The notes beneath the pieces were generated by a model. That model did not search any database. It had not been told where the DNA came from and saw nothing but the letters and a program-made list of their open reading frames with translations. From Pseudomicrostroma phylloplanum (Eukaryota; Basidiomycota; Exobasidiomycetes; Microstromatales), in contig BCHS01000006.1 of assembly GCA_039545275.1 (NCBI GenBank), positions 186,001-250,000 of the forward strand: a stretch of 64,000 nucleotides of DNA, read 5' to 3'. Made by a program: the position numbers and the translations under genes. Shown here in pieces: positions 11,675-23,300 of this stretch (its first letter is position 1; each line of letters begins with the position of its first letter).

Positions 11675-12824
11675 CTACTTCTTCCTGTTCTGCTGCATGG
11701 CCAGGATCTGAACCATCCTCACGAAGATGTTGATGACGTCGAGCTCGAGGGAGATGGACTCTCGGAGTGGGTCTGCGCGCATGGCACTGATATGGGGAGA
11801 GATGCAGAGATGGTGATGGTCATAGGGTCAGTAATGTTGAGGCGAGAACAGACGCAATAGATCGGCGAACTCACCCTGCTTGAACAGCGCGTGCGCGAGC
11901 TAGGATCTTCTGAGTATCATAGAGGACGAAGCCTGAGAAGATGGCCAGTCCTCCGTACAGAGAGATGGCCTCCGTGGCGACCAGAGTGCGGAAAGCAGTT
12001 GCTGGGAGCACCATGGGGGCGAGCGAGCTAAGGGCTACGACGGTGACACCAGCAAGGAGGGGTCCTCCCATCCAGAGGTACTGCCCGTCCTTTGCAGTAG
12101 CTCCGACGTAGCAGATAGATCCTACGACACCTGCCGTGTAGAGACCGGCGCGGGCGAGGAGAGCAGGGCTAAAGAAGAGCAGTGGCGAGAGGACCGCGGC
12201 CTGCGATGCGTTGAAGAGAGCCCAGCAGGCGTACTTTGCAGGCGATCCAGGCTCGAGGGTCTGCGCTCCGATCATACCTCCGATGGAAGCGGCTAGACCG
12301 CCACCCAGCACCAGCCAGGGGTTGGTAGCCATCAGGCGCGAGGAGAAGCCGACGCGGTGGAGCGCCACGGCTGCTCCTGCTGTCATGGCGAGACCACCAG
12401 CGAGGTACTGGAAGGTGGAGTTGAGGTAGTTGCGCGAGAAGGGGTCCATGGCTCCCTCGCGGGTCTCCCTGTTCAGGAAGGCATTGGCAGCAAAGGCTGT
12501 ACCACCGATGATTCCAACGCTGGTGGCCAACCTCTGCCAGCCACCGGGTGCGCTGAATGACCTCGGTGCATCTCCGGAGGGGGCCTCGTGAGGTGCCGAG
12601 AGGGAGAAAGAGGATTGAGAAGGGGTGGAGCTGTTGACCTGGCTGCTTGAGCCGGAGCTAGGCTTGAACGGATTTGTCCTTGCGCCTCGAGTCTGGTTGA
12701 ACAGGGCGTTGGGTCGAGTGATTGCCGAAGGTGGCAACCTAGGTTTGAAGGCCTGGAGAGGTGGCAGACTAGCCGGTGTGCGTACTGAGCGACTGAGGGC
12801 CGCGAGTGATGGTCTGAGTGCCAT
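11675..12824 (-). CDS. Mitochondrial Bax-inhibitor-1 family protein (GHITM/MICS1-like)
   Basis: Two exons on the - strand, 11875-12824 and 11675-11786, with an 88-nt intron at phase 2, give 353 residues. The first about 45 residues are Arg/Ser-rich with few acidic residues, as in a mitochondrial presequence. About seven hydrophobic segments follow from residue 97 (LATSVGIIGGTAFAANAF) onward. The block ISLYGGLAIFSGFVLYDTQKI and the second exon (DPLRESISLELDVINIFVRM) are the classic end of the BI-1 superfamily (DPINESLxxYLDxxNLFxR). GHITM-type members sit in the inner mitochondrial membrane and affect cristae shape and ion transport. The second exon is essential to the model: without it the family's C-terminus is missing. 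It diverges from the eL28 gene across 412 bp. Confidence 0.85.
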
Positions 12825-13236
12825 TGTGGAGAACGGGGTGGGCGTAGGGTGGCGGTGGTAGATGGGTGGGTAGGATGCTGAGTGAGTGAATTGTCAGACC
12901 GTGCGTGCCCTTGACCGCTCGCAGCTTCTGTGGCTCGGAGCTGAGATGACGACTCGGCTCGGCTCCCGGCGGGCGGACGGACGGATGGGTGGAGTGAGAA
13001 TCAAACTCCGCTCTCAGAGGCGTAGCAGCGTAGCCTTGCGCGCGGTCCTCTGCTCTGGCCTGCCCTGGCTGGGCCCTGGCTGCTGCCTGCCTGCCTGCCT
13101 CTGCCTGGCGTGGCCCCGCTCTGCGGTCTTTTGTTCCGAGCCTGATTTCTTCTCGACTCGACTGTACCCACCCGCTACCTCGCATCACCATCACCCTCCT
13201 CGCAAGCATACCCACTCGCATTCACACATAATCACA
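12825..13236. promoter_or_regulatory. Shared divergent promoter, GHITM-like / eL28
   Basis: 412 bp between divergent ATGs. It contains a CTGCCTG-type repeat near 13080-13105 and a pyrimidine-rich leader (TCACCATCACCCTCCTCG) before the ribosomal gene, as is common for ribosomal-protein transcription starts. No factor site is assigned. Confidence 0.5.
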
Positions 13237-14651
13237 ATGGCCGCCGCTGCACCCACCCTCCACTCTCAGGACCTTCAGTGGCTCCTCGTCCGCAAGTCCA
13301 ACTCTTACATCGTTAAGCAGAAGGGACTCGGCAAGGTCTTCTCTCGTGAGCCCCGCAACTTGGCTCAGATCCACAGCTACACCGTGAGTCATCAAGTGAA
13401 CGGCTGATTGTGACGGTAGAGGAGTGACGTTGGCATAGGAAAAGGATGAGATGGAAGTGCGAACGGCCGGGCAAAAAGTGGGATTCGTGGTCCCAATGCT
13501 GCCATTCGCAGGGTGGGGGTGGGGGGTTGGGGGAGGGGGCTTCACTTCTCGTGGGAGGGCCGGACCCAGGTCAGGCTCAGGCTGGGTCACGCTAGCTCCA
13601 AGGCTGAAGGAACGCAAGAGGCACAGCGACATGTACTAAGATGGAGGACTATCGGACAGGCTGCCCACCCGGCCATGATGGTGGGACGAATCCAGTCTGC
13701 GAATCTGGCGGATATCTCTGGATTTCTCGAGCTGCGAGGCCGCGCGGATTTGATGGAGGCGTTCAGGCAGAGGGGCAATGGCTCTACTCTTCTGCAAGGA
13801 CTCTATTGCTTACACGTCCCTGCGTATTCCCCCTTTCCCTCCAGTACTCTGGTCTGGTCAACAACAAGGCCGTTGGCATTGAGCCCGCCTCTTCCGGCAA
13901 GGGTATCGTCATCTCCACCAAGAAGTCGAAGTCGCCTTCCAACAAGGTCGCCGGCACCTGGAACACCCAGACCATCAAGAAGGGTGGATCTCGCCGATAC
14001 GCTGGTGCCGTTGCCAACGTCGTTGGCAAGAAGGGCTACCGTGCTGACCTCCTCAAGGTGAGTTGAGTCAGATCCAAAGAGGACACATGGTATGGCGAAA
14101 AGCGAGGGGCAGATGGACAGGGATAAGATGGAACGGCATACGGTACGCTGGACGCAGCTCGCAAGAGGCTGCCGTCTCGCCCGTACCAGCCCCATGAATG
14201 GCACTGCGCTAGAACCTCCCGGAATGGACTCAACACCCTATGATGGGCCGGGCGTAATAGTGGTGCCAGAGTCATCATTCTGTCGGCTCCTTCGGAGAAG
14301 GCAGATGTACCCAGACTTCGACGTCAGTAGCTGTGCTCGCAAGAGCCGCTGACGGCAGCGTGTAGAGCATTCTCAGGAACTGCTCGCTCGTCGAAGTCTG
14401 GGTGACATGTGATCACGACCAGAAATGAGATTATGAAGGCTGCATTGGAGCGAGATGGCGTGGTACAGTGATAAAGGACCACCATCACTGACACTTGCAT
14501 ATCCTTCACTGTCGCCTTTCAGCCCGCCGTTGCCCGCGCCTCGATCATCTCGCGCAGCCAGCGCCCACGCAAGGCTGCTCTGCCCCAGAAGCCCCGTGGC
14601 AAGAAGGCTGCTGGTGTGACCGCTGCCCCCGCCGCTACCGAGGAGGCCTAA
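13237..14651 (+). CDS. RPL28: 60S ribosomal protein eL28
   Basis: Three exons (13237-13383, 13845-14057, 14523-14651), all phase 0, give 162 residues. The protein starts LQWLLVRKSNSYIVKQKG, continues with SREPRNLAQIHSYTYSG and VNNKAVGIEPASSGKG, and ends with RPRKAALPQKPRGKK. This is the order of eL28, a large-subunit protein retained by most eukaryotes though absent from budding yeast. Both introns are unusually long for this window (461 and 465 nt versus 70-110) and similar in length to each other. The second holds a strong hairpin (separate entry). The stop codon lies in the first copy of a 43-bp tandem duplication. The start ATG has A at -3 and G at +4. The reading frame appears intact. 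Confidence 0.95.
14309..14403 (+). ncRNA. Candidate structured RNA in eL28 intron 2
   Basis: Arms 14309-14323 and 14389-14403 are perfect 15-bp inverted repeats (ACCCAGACTTCGACG and its complement) enclosing a 65-nt loop. The loop contains a smaller GCTC-GCAA-GAGC hairpin. Ribosomal-protein introns often host snoRNAs, but I see no convincing pair of C and D boxes and no clean H/ACA layout. It is recorded as a structured intronic element only. Confidence 0.35.
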
Positions 14652-14715
14652 GCGGATCTTTCGTCCTGCCCCCGCCGCTACCGAGGAGGCCTAAGCGGAT
14701 CTTTCGTCCTGCCCC
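14623..14715. repeat. 43-bp tandem duplication across the eL28 stop codon
   Basis: Two identical head-to-tail copies, 14623-14665 and 14666-14708, followed by the first seven bases of a third. The unit covers the last codons of eL28 (Ala-Ala-Thr-Glu-Glu-Ala), the stop and the first bases of the 3' UTR. The second copy is therefore an untranslated duplicate of the C-terminus. Confidence 0.9.
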
Positions 14716-15537
14716 TCTCTGCCTTTCGCCTAGGATGAGGATCGACTAGATCCCGCGATCTGTCTTTCCTTTTGGGCCTCTGTGCCTCTCCGTGTCACTT
14801 GTATCATTTTCCTTGCCATCGATTGCACCTTTTCAATCAACCTTGTGATGTAAAGCGAGAGAAGAGTCCCAGCTTGTCTGTTGTGTCTGTCGAGCCTATT
14901 GATTGTATGTGCCCGCTGCCCGTCTAGTCTAGTCGCGCGCTTTGAGCGCTGGTTGGTTGGTCTGGGCGGAGCGGTGAGGCGAGGCGAGGCCAAGGCTCGG
15001 GTCCAAGTCCCGCCCGTGGAGATTTGGTGCAGCGCTCGATCCAACAGAGACAAGAAACAGGCGGGCAACACTTTGTCCATTGTACTCGAACCTCTTCCCC
15101 AACGCATTTGCTACACCCTTCGCCATCGACCTCTAGCCAAGAGTCGTTTGACTGAGTCGATCTCGTTGTCATCTAGCTGCTCAGCTCTCCTTCTCAGCCT
15201 CGTCTTCATACCCCCTCAACCTGAGCACTCTCTGCGAATGCAGCGGTAGCCACACGCCACTTTACGCAACACGCTCCTCTGCCTCGCCTGGCCACACCTC
15301 GGCCACAGAGCGTAAGCGACAGTAGGGGTCCGCTCACCAGAGGTGCTCTCGTGTGTGCTAGGAAGGGCAGCAGGAGATAGCATAGGCCAGCATATAGGCT
15401 CTCTCAGCAGCTTCAGCCTCCAAAGGAGCTCCTCAGGCAGGCACAGCACAGGAGCCTTCATTCAGTGTCCCACCGGAGCTAGCTTCATTCTGGACGGTCA
15501 CACCCAGCCAGACATTCGAAGCTTCGAGGAGATCACG
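14652..15537. other. Intergenic: eL28 3' UTR and promoter of the Cid1-like gene
   Basis: 886 bp without a recognised gene. Pyrimidine-rich DNA follows eL28 (14715-14830). A frame open from 15343 joins the next gene but has no ATG before 15538, so it is treated as leader. Confidence 0.5.
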
Positions 15538-18500
15538 ATGGCATCCTCAGATACCTCGTCGGGCTCTGCGTTGCGAGAGGCTGCCAGTCCCAAGAGCCGA
15601 TTGCCCTCTCCACCTTCGGCTGCAACCCTAGCTACAGCGGCCAATGCCACTTCTCCACGGCCCCTCAAGCCAGCTGCCCGCAGAGCCTCCGTCGATGCTC
15701 CGTATTCTCAGGGCGGTAGAAGTGGACCCCCACCTCTGGCGCTCGCAGGAACTCCGTCGCCGCACAGCTTCCTTCAGACAGCGTCCTCCTCTGGCCTGAA
15801 TGGTCCCAGCTCTTCGAGTTCCTCACCCACTCCATCAGCCGGTCTCCCCAATCTACCCCTCGCTTCATCTCTACTGCCTTGGCATCATCAGCAACATCAA
15901 AGCAAGTACAACGCACCTCCAGGGTCGTCACCGGCCTCATTGACGTCTTCACCCTTCGAGGTGTCGCAGCAGCAAGGAGGAGCCGTTCCAGGAGGTTCAT
16001 CAGCAGCGCTGTATCCGGGAAGAGCAGCTTCCCTACCTGGCAGTCTACATCATCATCAGAATCAAAGTGGTGGCAGACATCAGCAGCTGCCGTCTCATCA
16101 GCATCAGCAACCTATGCGGTCACCACACTCCAGTGTCTATAGCGGTGGTGGAGGAGGCAGCAGCGCCAGCAGCGCCGCAGGTGGCGCTTCCCTTTCGATG
16201 GGAGCGGGCTACAGTCCTCAGACTCAGCAGGCTCTGCACTCACCTCTGATGAGAGCAAATCCTCAGGTCCGTATGGCCAATGGGGCAAATGGCACGCTGC
16301 CAGCCGGATACTACAATCTCGCTGGCATCACTTCCGCTCACCACCACGGGCAATCCTCTATGTCCTACGAACGGTATACCGCGGAGCTGACGAACTGTAT
16401 CATAGCGTTTCTGAGTCCGATACTGCCTACAGAGGAGGAGTACAGGATCAAAGAGGCAACGAGGAGGCAGCTAGAGCGCCTGGCGGCCAAGGTCAGCCCA
16501 GGTGCAAAGCTACTCGCCTTTGGTAGTATGGCAAATGGATTTGCGCTTCGTAATTCGGGTGAGTACAGCAAGTGATTCTGGCTGCGGAGCGGCTATTCAC
16601 TGACTCTCCTACGGACCTCTCTTTGATAGACATGGATCTATGTTGTCTCATCAATCGCTCGGGAGATCAGGAGGTGCATCCGTCTGCCTCTGAACTGGTC
16701 GAGATGCTGTCCAAGGTGATACGAGAAGAGACAGACTTCAACGTCCTCGCCTTGCCCAAGGCTCGTATACCCATCATCAAGATCTCGAGAGGTTCGACCT
16801 CTGAGCTGCCATACGAGATATCGTGTGATATAGGATTCGAAAATCGGCTCGCGCTCGAGAACACTCGACTGCTGCTGAGCTATGCGATGGTCGATCCTCC
16901 TCGCCTCAGAACCCTCGTGCTCTTCCTCAAGGTGTGGACCAAGCGAAGGAAGCTCAACTCGCCATATACCGGAACGCTGTCTTCTTATGGATATACGCTC
17001 CTGGTGCTATTCTACCTGACTCACGTTAAGCGACCTGCTGTGTTGCCTAATCTACAGCGCATCCCACCGACCCGGCCACTCGCTCCGGAAGAGGTGGAGC
17101 TCAATGGTCACAACATCTACTTCTATGATGACATGGCCACCTTGAGGAAAGACTGGCAGTCGCAAAACACTGAGAACGTCGCTGAGCTTCTCATCGACTT
17201 CTTCAGGTACTTTGCAAAGGAGCATCCGTATTCACGTGAGGTGATCAGCCTCAAAACTGAGAACGGAATGTTCGGCAAGGATGCCATCATGTGGAACGCT
17301 GAGGTGAGTGACCTGTCCAAAGGCTGATTCTCTGCGTACGTATACTGACTATTCGCTCTTCGATACCGCTACAGCTTTGCATTGAGGACCCGTTCCAGCA
17401 CGGCTACAATGTCTCGAGGACTGTTACCAAGGATGGCCTCTACACCATACGGGGCGAGTTCATCAGAGCCACTCGGATATTGCAGAACCGCAACCAAAGG
17501 GTATCTGCGCAGCTTGCCGAGCTGTGTGAAGAGAGAGAGGACTTTGTTGCACGAGCTCCCGATACGCCCCCGCTGCGACATAGGTATCAGTCTGCGAACG
17601 CATCTCTCAATCCCCATCACCACACATACGACTCCCACACACAACAGCGCAGGGGCAATGCTGTCGGATCCAGCGGCGTTGGCGGCTCCTTTGCATTCGA
17701 GGAGATGGCACGCGGACTGGGTCGTCAGAGAGGTCAAATGGCCTACCCAACGACCGCAATGCTGGCGCCTCTCTCTCAGAGCGGAGGTCTCGGCCCTCTA
17801 CCGCCGACCTCAGGACTCAGGGTCATGCGGGACGCATCCACTCCAGCCTCCAGGTCCACCCCTCGTGCTGGCGCGAGCGTACCTCCTTCCACTCGAAGCG
17901 ACGATGGCAATGCCACTGGTCCACCCTACGAAGAAGGACCTCGAGTCGCTCATGCCTCTGCTCGAACTTCTCCTACCTTCGCCTCGGCCGTTCCAGCCGG
18001 TGGACAGGGCAACAACGCCCTCGGAGAAGCTTGGGCTTTCGGCTCAGAGATCGTCTTCGGCAGCGAGAAGTTCCGTCTGCATCCTCATCCTCGTCTTGCA
18101 AGCGTGGCCGGTGGCAGTACAGCTGCTCAGAATGGGTCAGCGAGGAGCGACACGTCGACCAATCCTCGATCGGCGACAATGACTGCAACAGAGTCCTCTT
18201 CGTCACAGCCGCCATACCATGTTGACCTTCCGGCCACATCACTCGCGGCAGCAGCAGCCGCTACCGTAGGCAACCGCGCCACCAGGTCCTTTTCGGACGG
18301 GCAAAATCGATCCCAGTCTCTTGGTCGACCGTACCGAGCCAAAGGCTCTACTCTGGGCGACATTGACGGCACCCTAGCCAGCCTGCATCTCGCAGTGGAC
18401 GAAGGCACCCCCATGGGCGACTCGGGCGAGAGCAGCGGTCGAATGTCCCCCACGGCCAGTTCCGATGCTCCCAGCCACCTCGAAGCAGACGAAGGCGAGT

Positions 18501-18865
18501 CTTTTGCGCCCATGCAAGAGTATACCGCTGCCTGGGCTGAGAAGCAATTGCGACAGCAACATGCCTCGGCGGGAGAAATGGAAAAGCAGGACTCTGCGGC
18601 TGGATCGACGCCAGTGCTGAATGGAGATGGGTTTGAGGAGCCGGCTGGGGGGCAGCACACGACTGCTGAGATGGGCATTGGGTCGCCCTTGTCGGCCAAG
18701 GGACACGGGCCAGGGCAGGGGGCAAGTCCGCTCGTAAATGGGCGTGCGGCAGCTCACGGTGGTGTGAATCACGCTCGTGATGATGCGGGGAGCGATCTGA
18801 GCGACGGGGTACTGGACGAGCTGAGCAGAGTCTCGGAGATGGACCCTCGTGAGCTGGAGGGCTGA
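15538..18865 (+). CDS. Cid1-type non-canonical poly(A)/poly(U) polymerase
   Basis: Exons 15538-16558, 16630-17303 and 17375-18865 (two 71-nt introns, phases 1 and 0) give 1061 residues. Residues 1-275 are low-complexity (Ser, Gln, His, Gly). The catalytic core follows: LLAFGSMANGFALRNSG leading into DMDLCC (the GS motif, with D341 and D343 split by intron 1), and the third carboxylate in YEISCDIGFEN (D407). The central helical part and the PAP-associated block (ENVAELLIDFFRYFA, then IEDPFQHGYNVSRTV) complete the Cid1/TUTase fold. Such enzymes add U or A tails to cytoplasmic RNAs and trigger decay or activation. The C-terminal 400 residues are disordered. The ATG at 15538 has a good context (A at -3, G at +4). 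Substrate preference for U or A cannot be read reliably from the sequence. Confidence 0.9.
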
Positions 18866-19287
18866 GAAGATTGGCTCGCTCAGGAAGCCTCGGTTGAGAA
18901 GCCCATGGATGCGGTGTGTAGCTCTCGCCCCTTTAACATCTCGCTCGAAGGAGCCATACTCAGTCTCGTCCATTCAGCCAAGAGCGTCTCGTCGCATTTT
19001 CTTCCGGTCTTATCCCCCATCATTCTCTGTCTGTCCTCACTCATACATCAGTCCAACATCCTCAATGCATCATCCCTTCCGGCTCTTCTCATGGGGTGCC
19101 TCGTCTGTCCTTTGTGCTCTTTCCTCACAGCTGCCTGCAGAAAGTCTTCGAGTCGACCTGAAGCAAGCTGATGAAGTGTTCGATTGGGTGGAGTAGAAGT
19201 ACAGTGTGTGTGCGTCGAGCGTCGCAAGACCGGGCGAGTCAGGAAAGAGGAACAAGACGTTTTGAGGAGATGGGGAGATGATGGCTC
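18866..19287. other. Convergent intergenic region
   Basis: 422 bp between the ends of the Cid1-like gene (+) and the small mitochondrial protein gene (-). Pyrimidine-rich, no gene seen. Confidence 0.5.
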
Positions 19288-19790
19288 CTACTCTTCCCTG
19301 AGAAGCTTCTTCAGCTCGTCTCGTTGAGCAGTTGGTACCTGAAAGCAAGGCAGGCAAGAAAAGTCAGTTCGACTTGTCCACTCGAGCGTCTCCTCGGCCG
19401 ACTCTCTCGCTTGCTGTCTCGGCAACTCACCTTCCAGTAGACGTCCCTCTTGTTGACATGCTTCACCACACGTAAATTGCTCGGCCAACTCTCAGCTCCC
19501 GCAGTCTGAACACTCCCAGTTGCAGCAACAGCTGCTGCTCTCGACTGCTCTTCCTTCTTGAGGAGCTGCTCGGCGATCGTCTGCTCAGCTCTCTTCTGTA
19601 GTGGCGCTCGCGCTTGCGCTGGCGAAGAAGCTAGGGACGACGTTGATGTGGCAGAGCTGCTGGCGCTGCTAGCGGAAGGCTTAGCTGCCCTCCTGGGTCT
19701 TTGCGAGGCGGGGAGACGGACGGAGTGCACGTCTAGCTGGGCTGCTGGGACTGGCCTGATGCGCAGCAGGGAGGATGTGGATGGACGCAT
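19288..19790 (-). CDS. Small predicted mitochondrial protein, unknown
   Basis: Two exons, 19431-19790 and 19288-19338, phase 0, 92-nt intron with donor GTGAGT and acceptor CTTTCAG, give 136 residues. The N-terminus (MRPSTSSLLRIRPVPAAQL) is Arg/Ser-rich with no acidic residues for 18 positions, typical of a mitochondrial presequence. An Ala/Ser-rich linker follows. The most protein-like part is the end: WPSNLRVVKHVNKRDVYWK joined to VPTAQRDELKKLLREE across the intron. The basic, compact C-terminus resembles small mitoribosomal or assembly proteins in character, but I cannot name a family. It diverges from TFC3 over 548 bp. Confidence 0.6.
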
Positions 19791-20338
19791 GACTGCTTGT
19801 TCTCGCTTGCTGGTGGCGATGTGTCAGAATGTGAAGTGAGTGTGAGGGCGATGTGGTGTTGAGGATAGCAGAGGATGGGTAGCCAGGGAAGTGTTTCTTT
19901 GACTGTACGAGCGCTGAGATGAGAAGCTTCCGGCGGGAGTGGACGCCGAGGCGCCTTCAAAATCCACCGCGCGACGACCCAGCCACGGGCGGAGGCGAGT
20001 GTTCGAGCCTGGCTGCTGTGGCGCATGAATCTCCCTCCAGGATACCGCACGTCCACTCACCATGCCTACCTTCCTCGCAGCGTGAGACTGCAAGCTCTTC
20101 GAGTCTCGTGCTGAGATCAGCCATACTGCTTGCTACGTGCGACTGCTCTGCTCTTCTACACCTTTAGCATTACCCCTCATATCCTCTGCCATTCACTCAA
20201 TGTTGGCGCAGCAACTCACGTAGCCGGGCCAAAGTAGCTTCTGCTTTGACCATCGTGAGCGCCCAAGCCAGCTACACCTAGACCTCAGCCATCCAACTTT
20301 TGCTACACTGGACGCTACGCTGAGCCTTTATCGCTACA
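19791..20338. promoter_or_regulatory. Shared divergent promoter, small mitochondrial protein / TFC3
   Basis: 548 bp between divergent ATGs, with no recognisable gene. The TFC3 side (20160-20338) is pyrimidine-rich. Confidence 0.45.
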
Positions 20339-23300
20339 ATGGACGAGATTTGCGCATATCTGATCGAGGAGATCGCCATGGATGGCGAGTCTGGTGAGTG
20401 GAAGAAGCGGAAGCTAAATGCTGCTGGGTGGTACGACGCCGGCAGGACTCGAACGGCGGACGTACGCGCTTGAGTACGCGACTAGACCGAAGATAAAGAG
20501 CTCCCCGTCGATTGTTACAGTGCTCCGTGAATACTGACATGGCTGTTCGCCTTGCGTCGGCTCGACTTCCTCCTGCCAGGCACGGACAAGAAGCGCTTTG
20601 CCCACTTCATCCGCAAGTTCCACGAGGAGCGTCATGCAGAGCGACCGGATGAGCCAATGAATACAGTGGACGACCTGTATGTGAACAGCGTCTGGAAAAT
20701 CTTCTCCAAGCAGCCCCGCATCAATATCGGTCGAAGAGTGCCTGCAGCTAGTACATCCGGTGGTGCGGGCCTATCGAAACAGGGCAAGGGCATCAAGAAG
20801 CTCAAGTCTGACTTTGCGTCTTTCGTAGACAAAGTCGAGATCCTTTCGAAGGACCGGCCAGAGACGTTTCAGGACCTGTACAGTGAGGATTACGGTGACG
20901 AGGTACGAATCGTCGTCGACGAAGAGCTCGCACGCTTGAAGATCACGGGCTCTACGAATGACAAGTTGGTCACCGGAGCCACCTATGCTACTTTGCAGAT
21001 CGCTGCCCGCGCACGAGAGGAGGCTGTCGCCTCTACCGAAGTTGGCCGGCTGACCGGCTTCGATGCCAAGACGGTCTTCTCCTTCCTCAAGAAGCTCATA
21101 GAGCTAGAGCTGGTGGTCAAGTTCAAGGTCAACGAGAACAGGACATCTACCAACTATATCCTGCACCGTCGCTACTGGAACAAATGCCCACGCTGGCTAG
21201 CTTTTGCTCAAGCCGAGGCAGAAGCATCAGCCTTCGCTGCAGGCAGTGAAGCTGCTCGCAAGGAGCCGGATGATGTAGAAGATGGAGAGGACGGGCAAGC
21301 ACGGGAGTCGTCCCCTGCTGATGAGCCAATGCAGATGCCTCTTCAAGACAACGAGCTCGACAGTGACTCTGACGATGGCTCTGATGCGGAGTCAGGCGAA
21401 GAGAGCAGGGGTGTCTTGCCCAGCTCTGAGCTTCAAGGTATGCTGTCTTACCCTCGCATGACTCCGTCGAGGGCACTCACAGTCGCAAACAGTCCACCAC
21501 TCCTCCGTGGACGACTGCTTAAGCTGATGGACAAGTGCAAGTCTCACGTAGTCGCCAGGACCAGACTATGGGAGCGTCTTGGCTTCGAACACGGCACGAA
21601 GCGAGAGCGCAAGGTCTTCAATGAGGTCGTTCGGCGAATGATCTATCTTCGCGACATTGAGTACGTCTTTGTGGACATCGAGGGTCGCAAGCCACTTGTC
21701 TGCTTGCGTCTCACTGACAAAGGTCTGGAGGAGGCCAGAAACGAAGGTGCAGCCGCTCGAGACGCCGCCACCAAGGCGAAGGAGATGTACCTGGAGGAGC
21801 AGCTCAGAAAGGCAGACTTTTCATATCGAGCCAATGTCACCTTTGAGCGTCAGATCGTCGATGTTATCAAGTCCTCGGGAGCTGCAGGCGCGACAGTCAC
21901 CGACATTGCCAATCGACTCAACTTCTCGGACAACACGAAGCGTCACATTGACGAGTACCTGCGCAAGGTAGACGAAGGTGGGCCTGACGTCAATGCACAA
22001 GACCTGGTGATCGAAGGAGCCAAGGAGATGTCTGGCCGCGAACGACGCATTCGTTACTGGACCAAGCCTGGAATTATACAGCATTATCGGAACCAGGCGG
22101 AGCAGACTGACATTTTGCAGGAGCAGATTGAGGCTTTTGAGGACGTCAGCCTCGACAAGCTGACCAGCTTCAATACCCCCAACGACGAGAGAACCTACAG
22201 CAGTACTGCCGAGCTCTTTGCAGAGCTCTCTCAGCCGCTTGATGAGCGAGCCACCTCGAGCGGATCTGCGGTAAAAGGTACTTCAAGTGCAACGCCGAAG
22301 CCTGTCAAGGAACGGAAAACGCCCAAGAAGGATCCCAACAAGCCGAAAAATCCGATTGACCCTGTCACGGGTAAGGCCCGCAAGGGTAGACCTCGCAAGA
22401 TCGATCAGGCACCCAAAAGGGGTGCTGCTGAGGAGGGCGAAGGGCCTCCACCCAAGAAGAAGCCTAGGGCTCGCAAGAGTGCTGCTGCAGACCCAGCTTC
22501 CACATCCTCTGAGCAGCTGCAAGGCCCCTCTACTAGCTCGACTGCTGTGGAACAGCCAACCTCTGCACCCGCCGAAGCAGAAGAGGAGCCGAGCACCCAG
22601 GTAGCTCCTGCATCTGACGAGCCTCGTCCCATTGGGTCTGCTTCATCTAGGCCTGATGACTCTGGTATCCAGCTGTCGTCAGCCAACATGGAGGAGACTA
22701 CGGCAGCTGCCCATGACTCTGGGGATCCTGAGCGCGTCGTCGACTCGACCAACGATGTCAAGATGGAGGATCTGAGCGACTCAGCAGACCAGAAAGGCAC
22801 GCCTGCCTCTCGGCGAGCCGCACGTCGCCGTAACCCTCCGGCAAAGTCTCGTCTCAACTTGTCTGCAGAAAGACGTGCACGACTATTGATAGATTTACTC
22901 GATGCCAATGGAGGTATCATCGACGAGATGGACTTCAATGCGAAATTCGAGACCTTTGTCAATGCAAGAGAAGGCGACAATGCTGTTGCTTACCTGAATG
23001 ATGTCGGTGACCTGCGAGAGATCAAGACCCGTCGCAGAGTCTACGATGCTCTGACCTCGCGAGGACAGGTAGGGGTCAAGACTACCATGGCACCCATGAA
23101 GAAAGGCGCGGGATATGCCCAACGCAAAATCGTCTACAAGACTGATTTGCCATCCGAAGTCGTTGATGAATTCCTGCAGGAGATTGCGGCGGGCAAGAGG
23201 ACTCGTCAGCCCAATCAGTATATCACACGCGCAGAGACAGGACGCAAGATCGCCCTCGGCGACATGGATGCAGCTCAGGCCGAAGCGCTTGCGGCAGACC

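Noticed and set aside
13384..13844. Box C/D snoRNA in eL28 intron 1 (ATGATGG at about 13676)
   Set aside because: No D box (CTGA) at a suitable distance and no terminal stem.
20430..20510. A reverse-strand tRNA gene in TFC3 intron 1, suggested by GGACTCGAAC
   Set aside because: Only the T-loop (B-box) matches. The five bases on each side do not pair except the closing G-C, and no anticodon stem forms; the CGCGTAC repeats are direct, not inverted.
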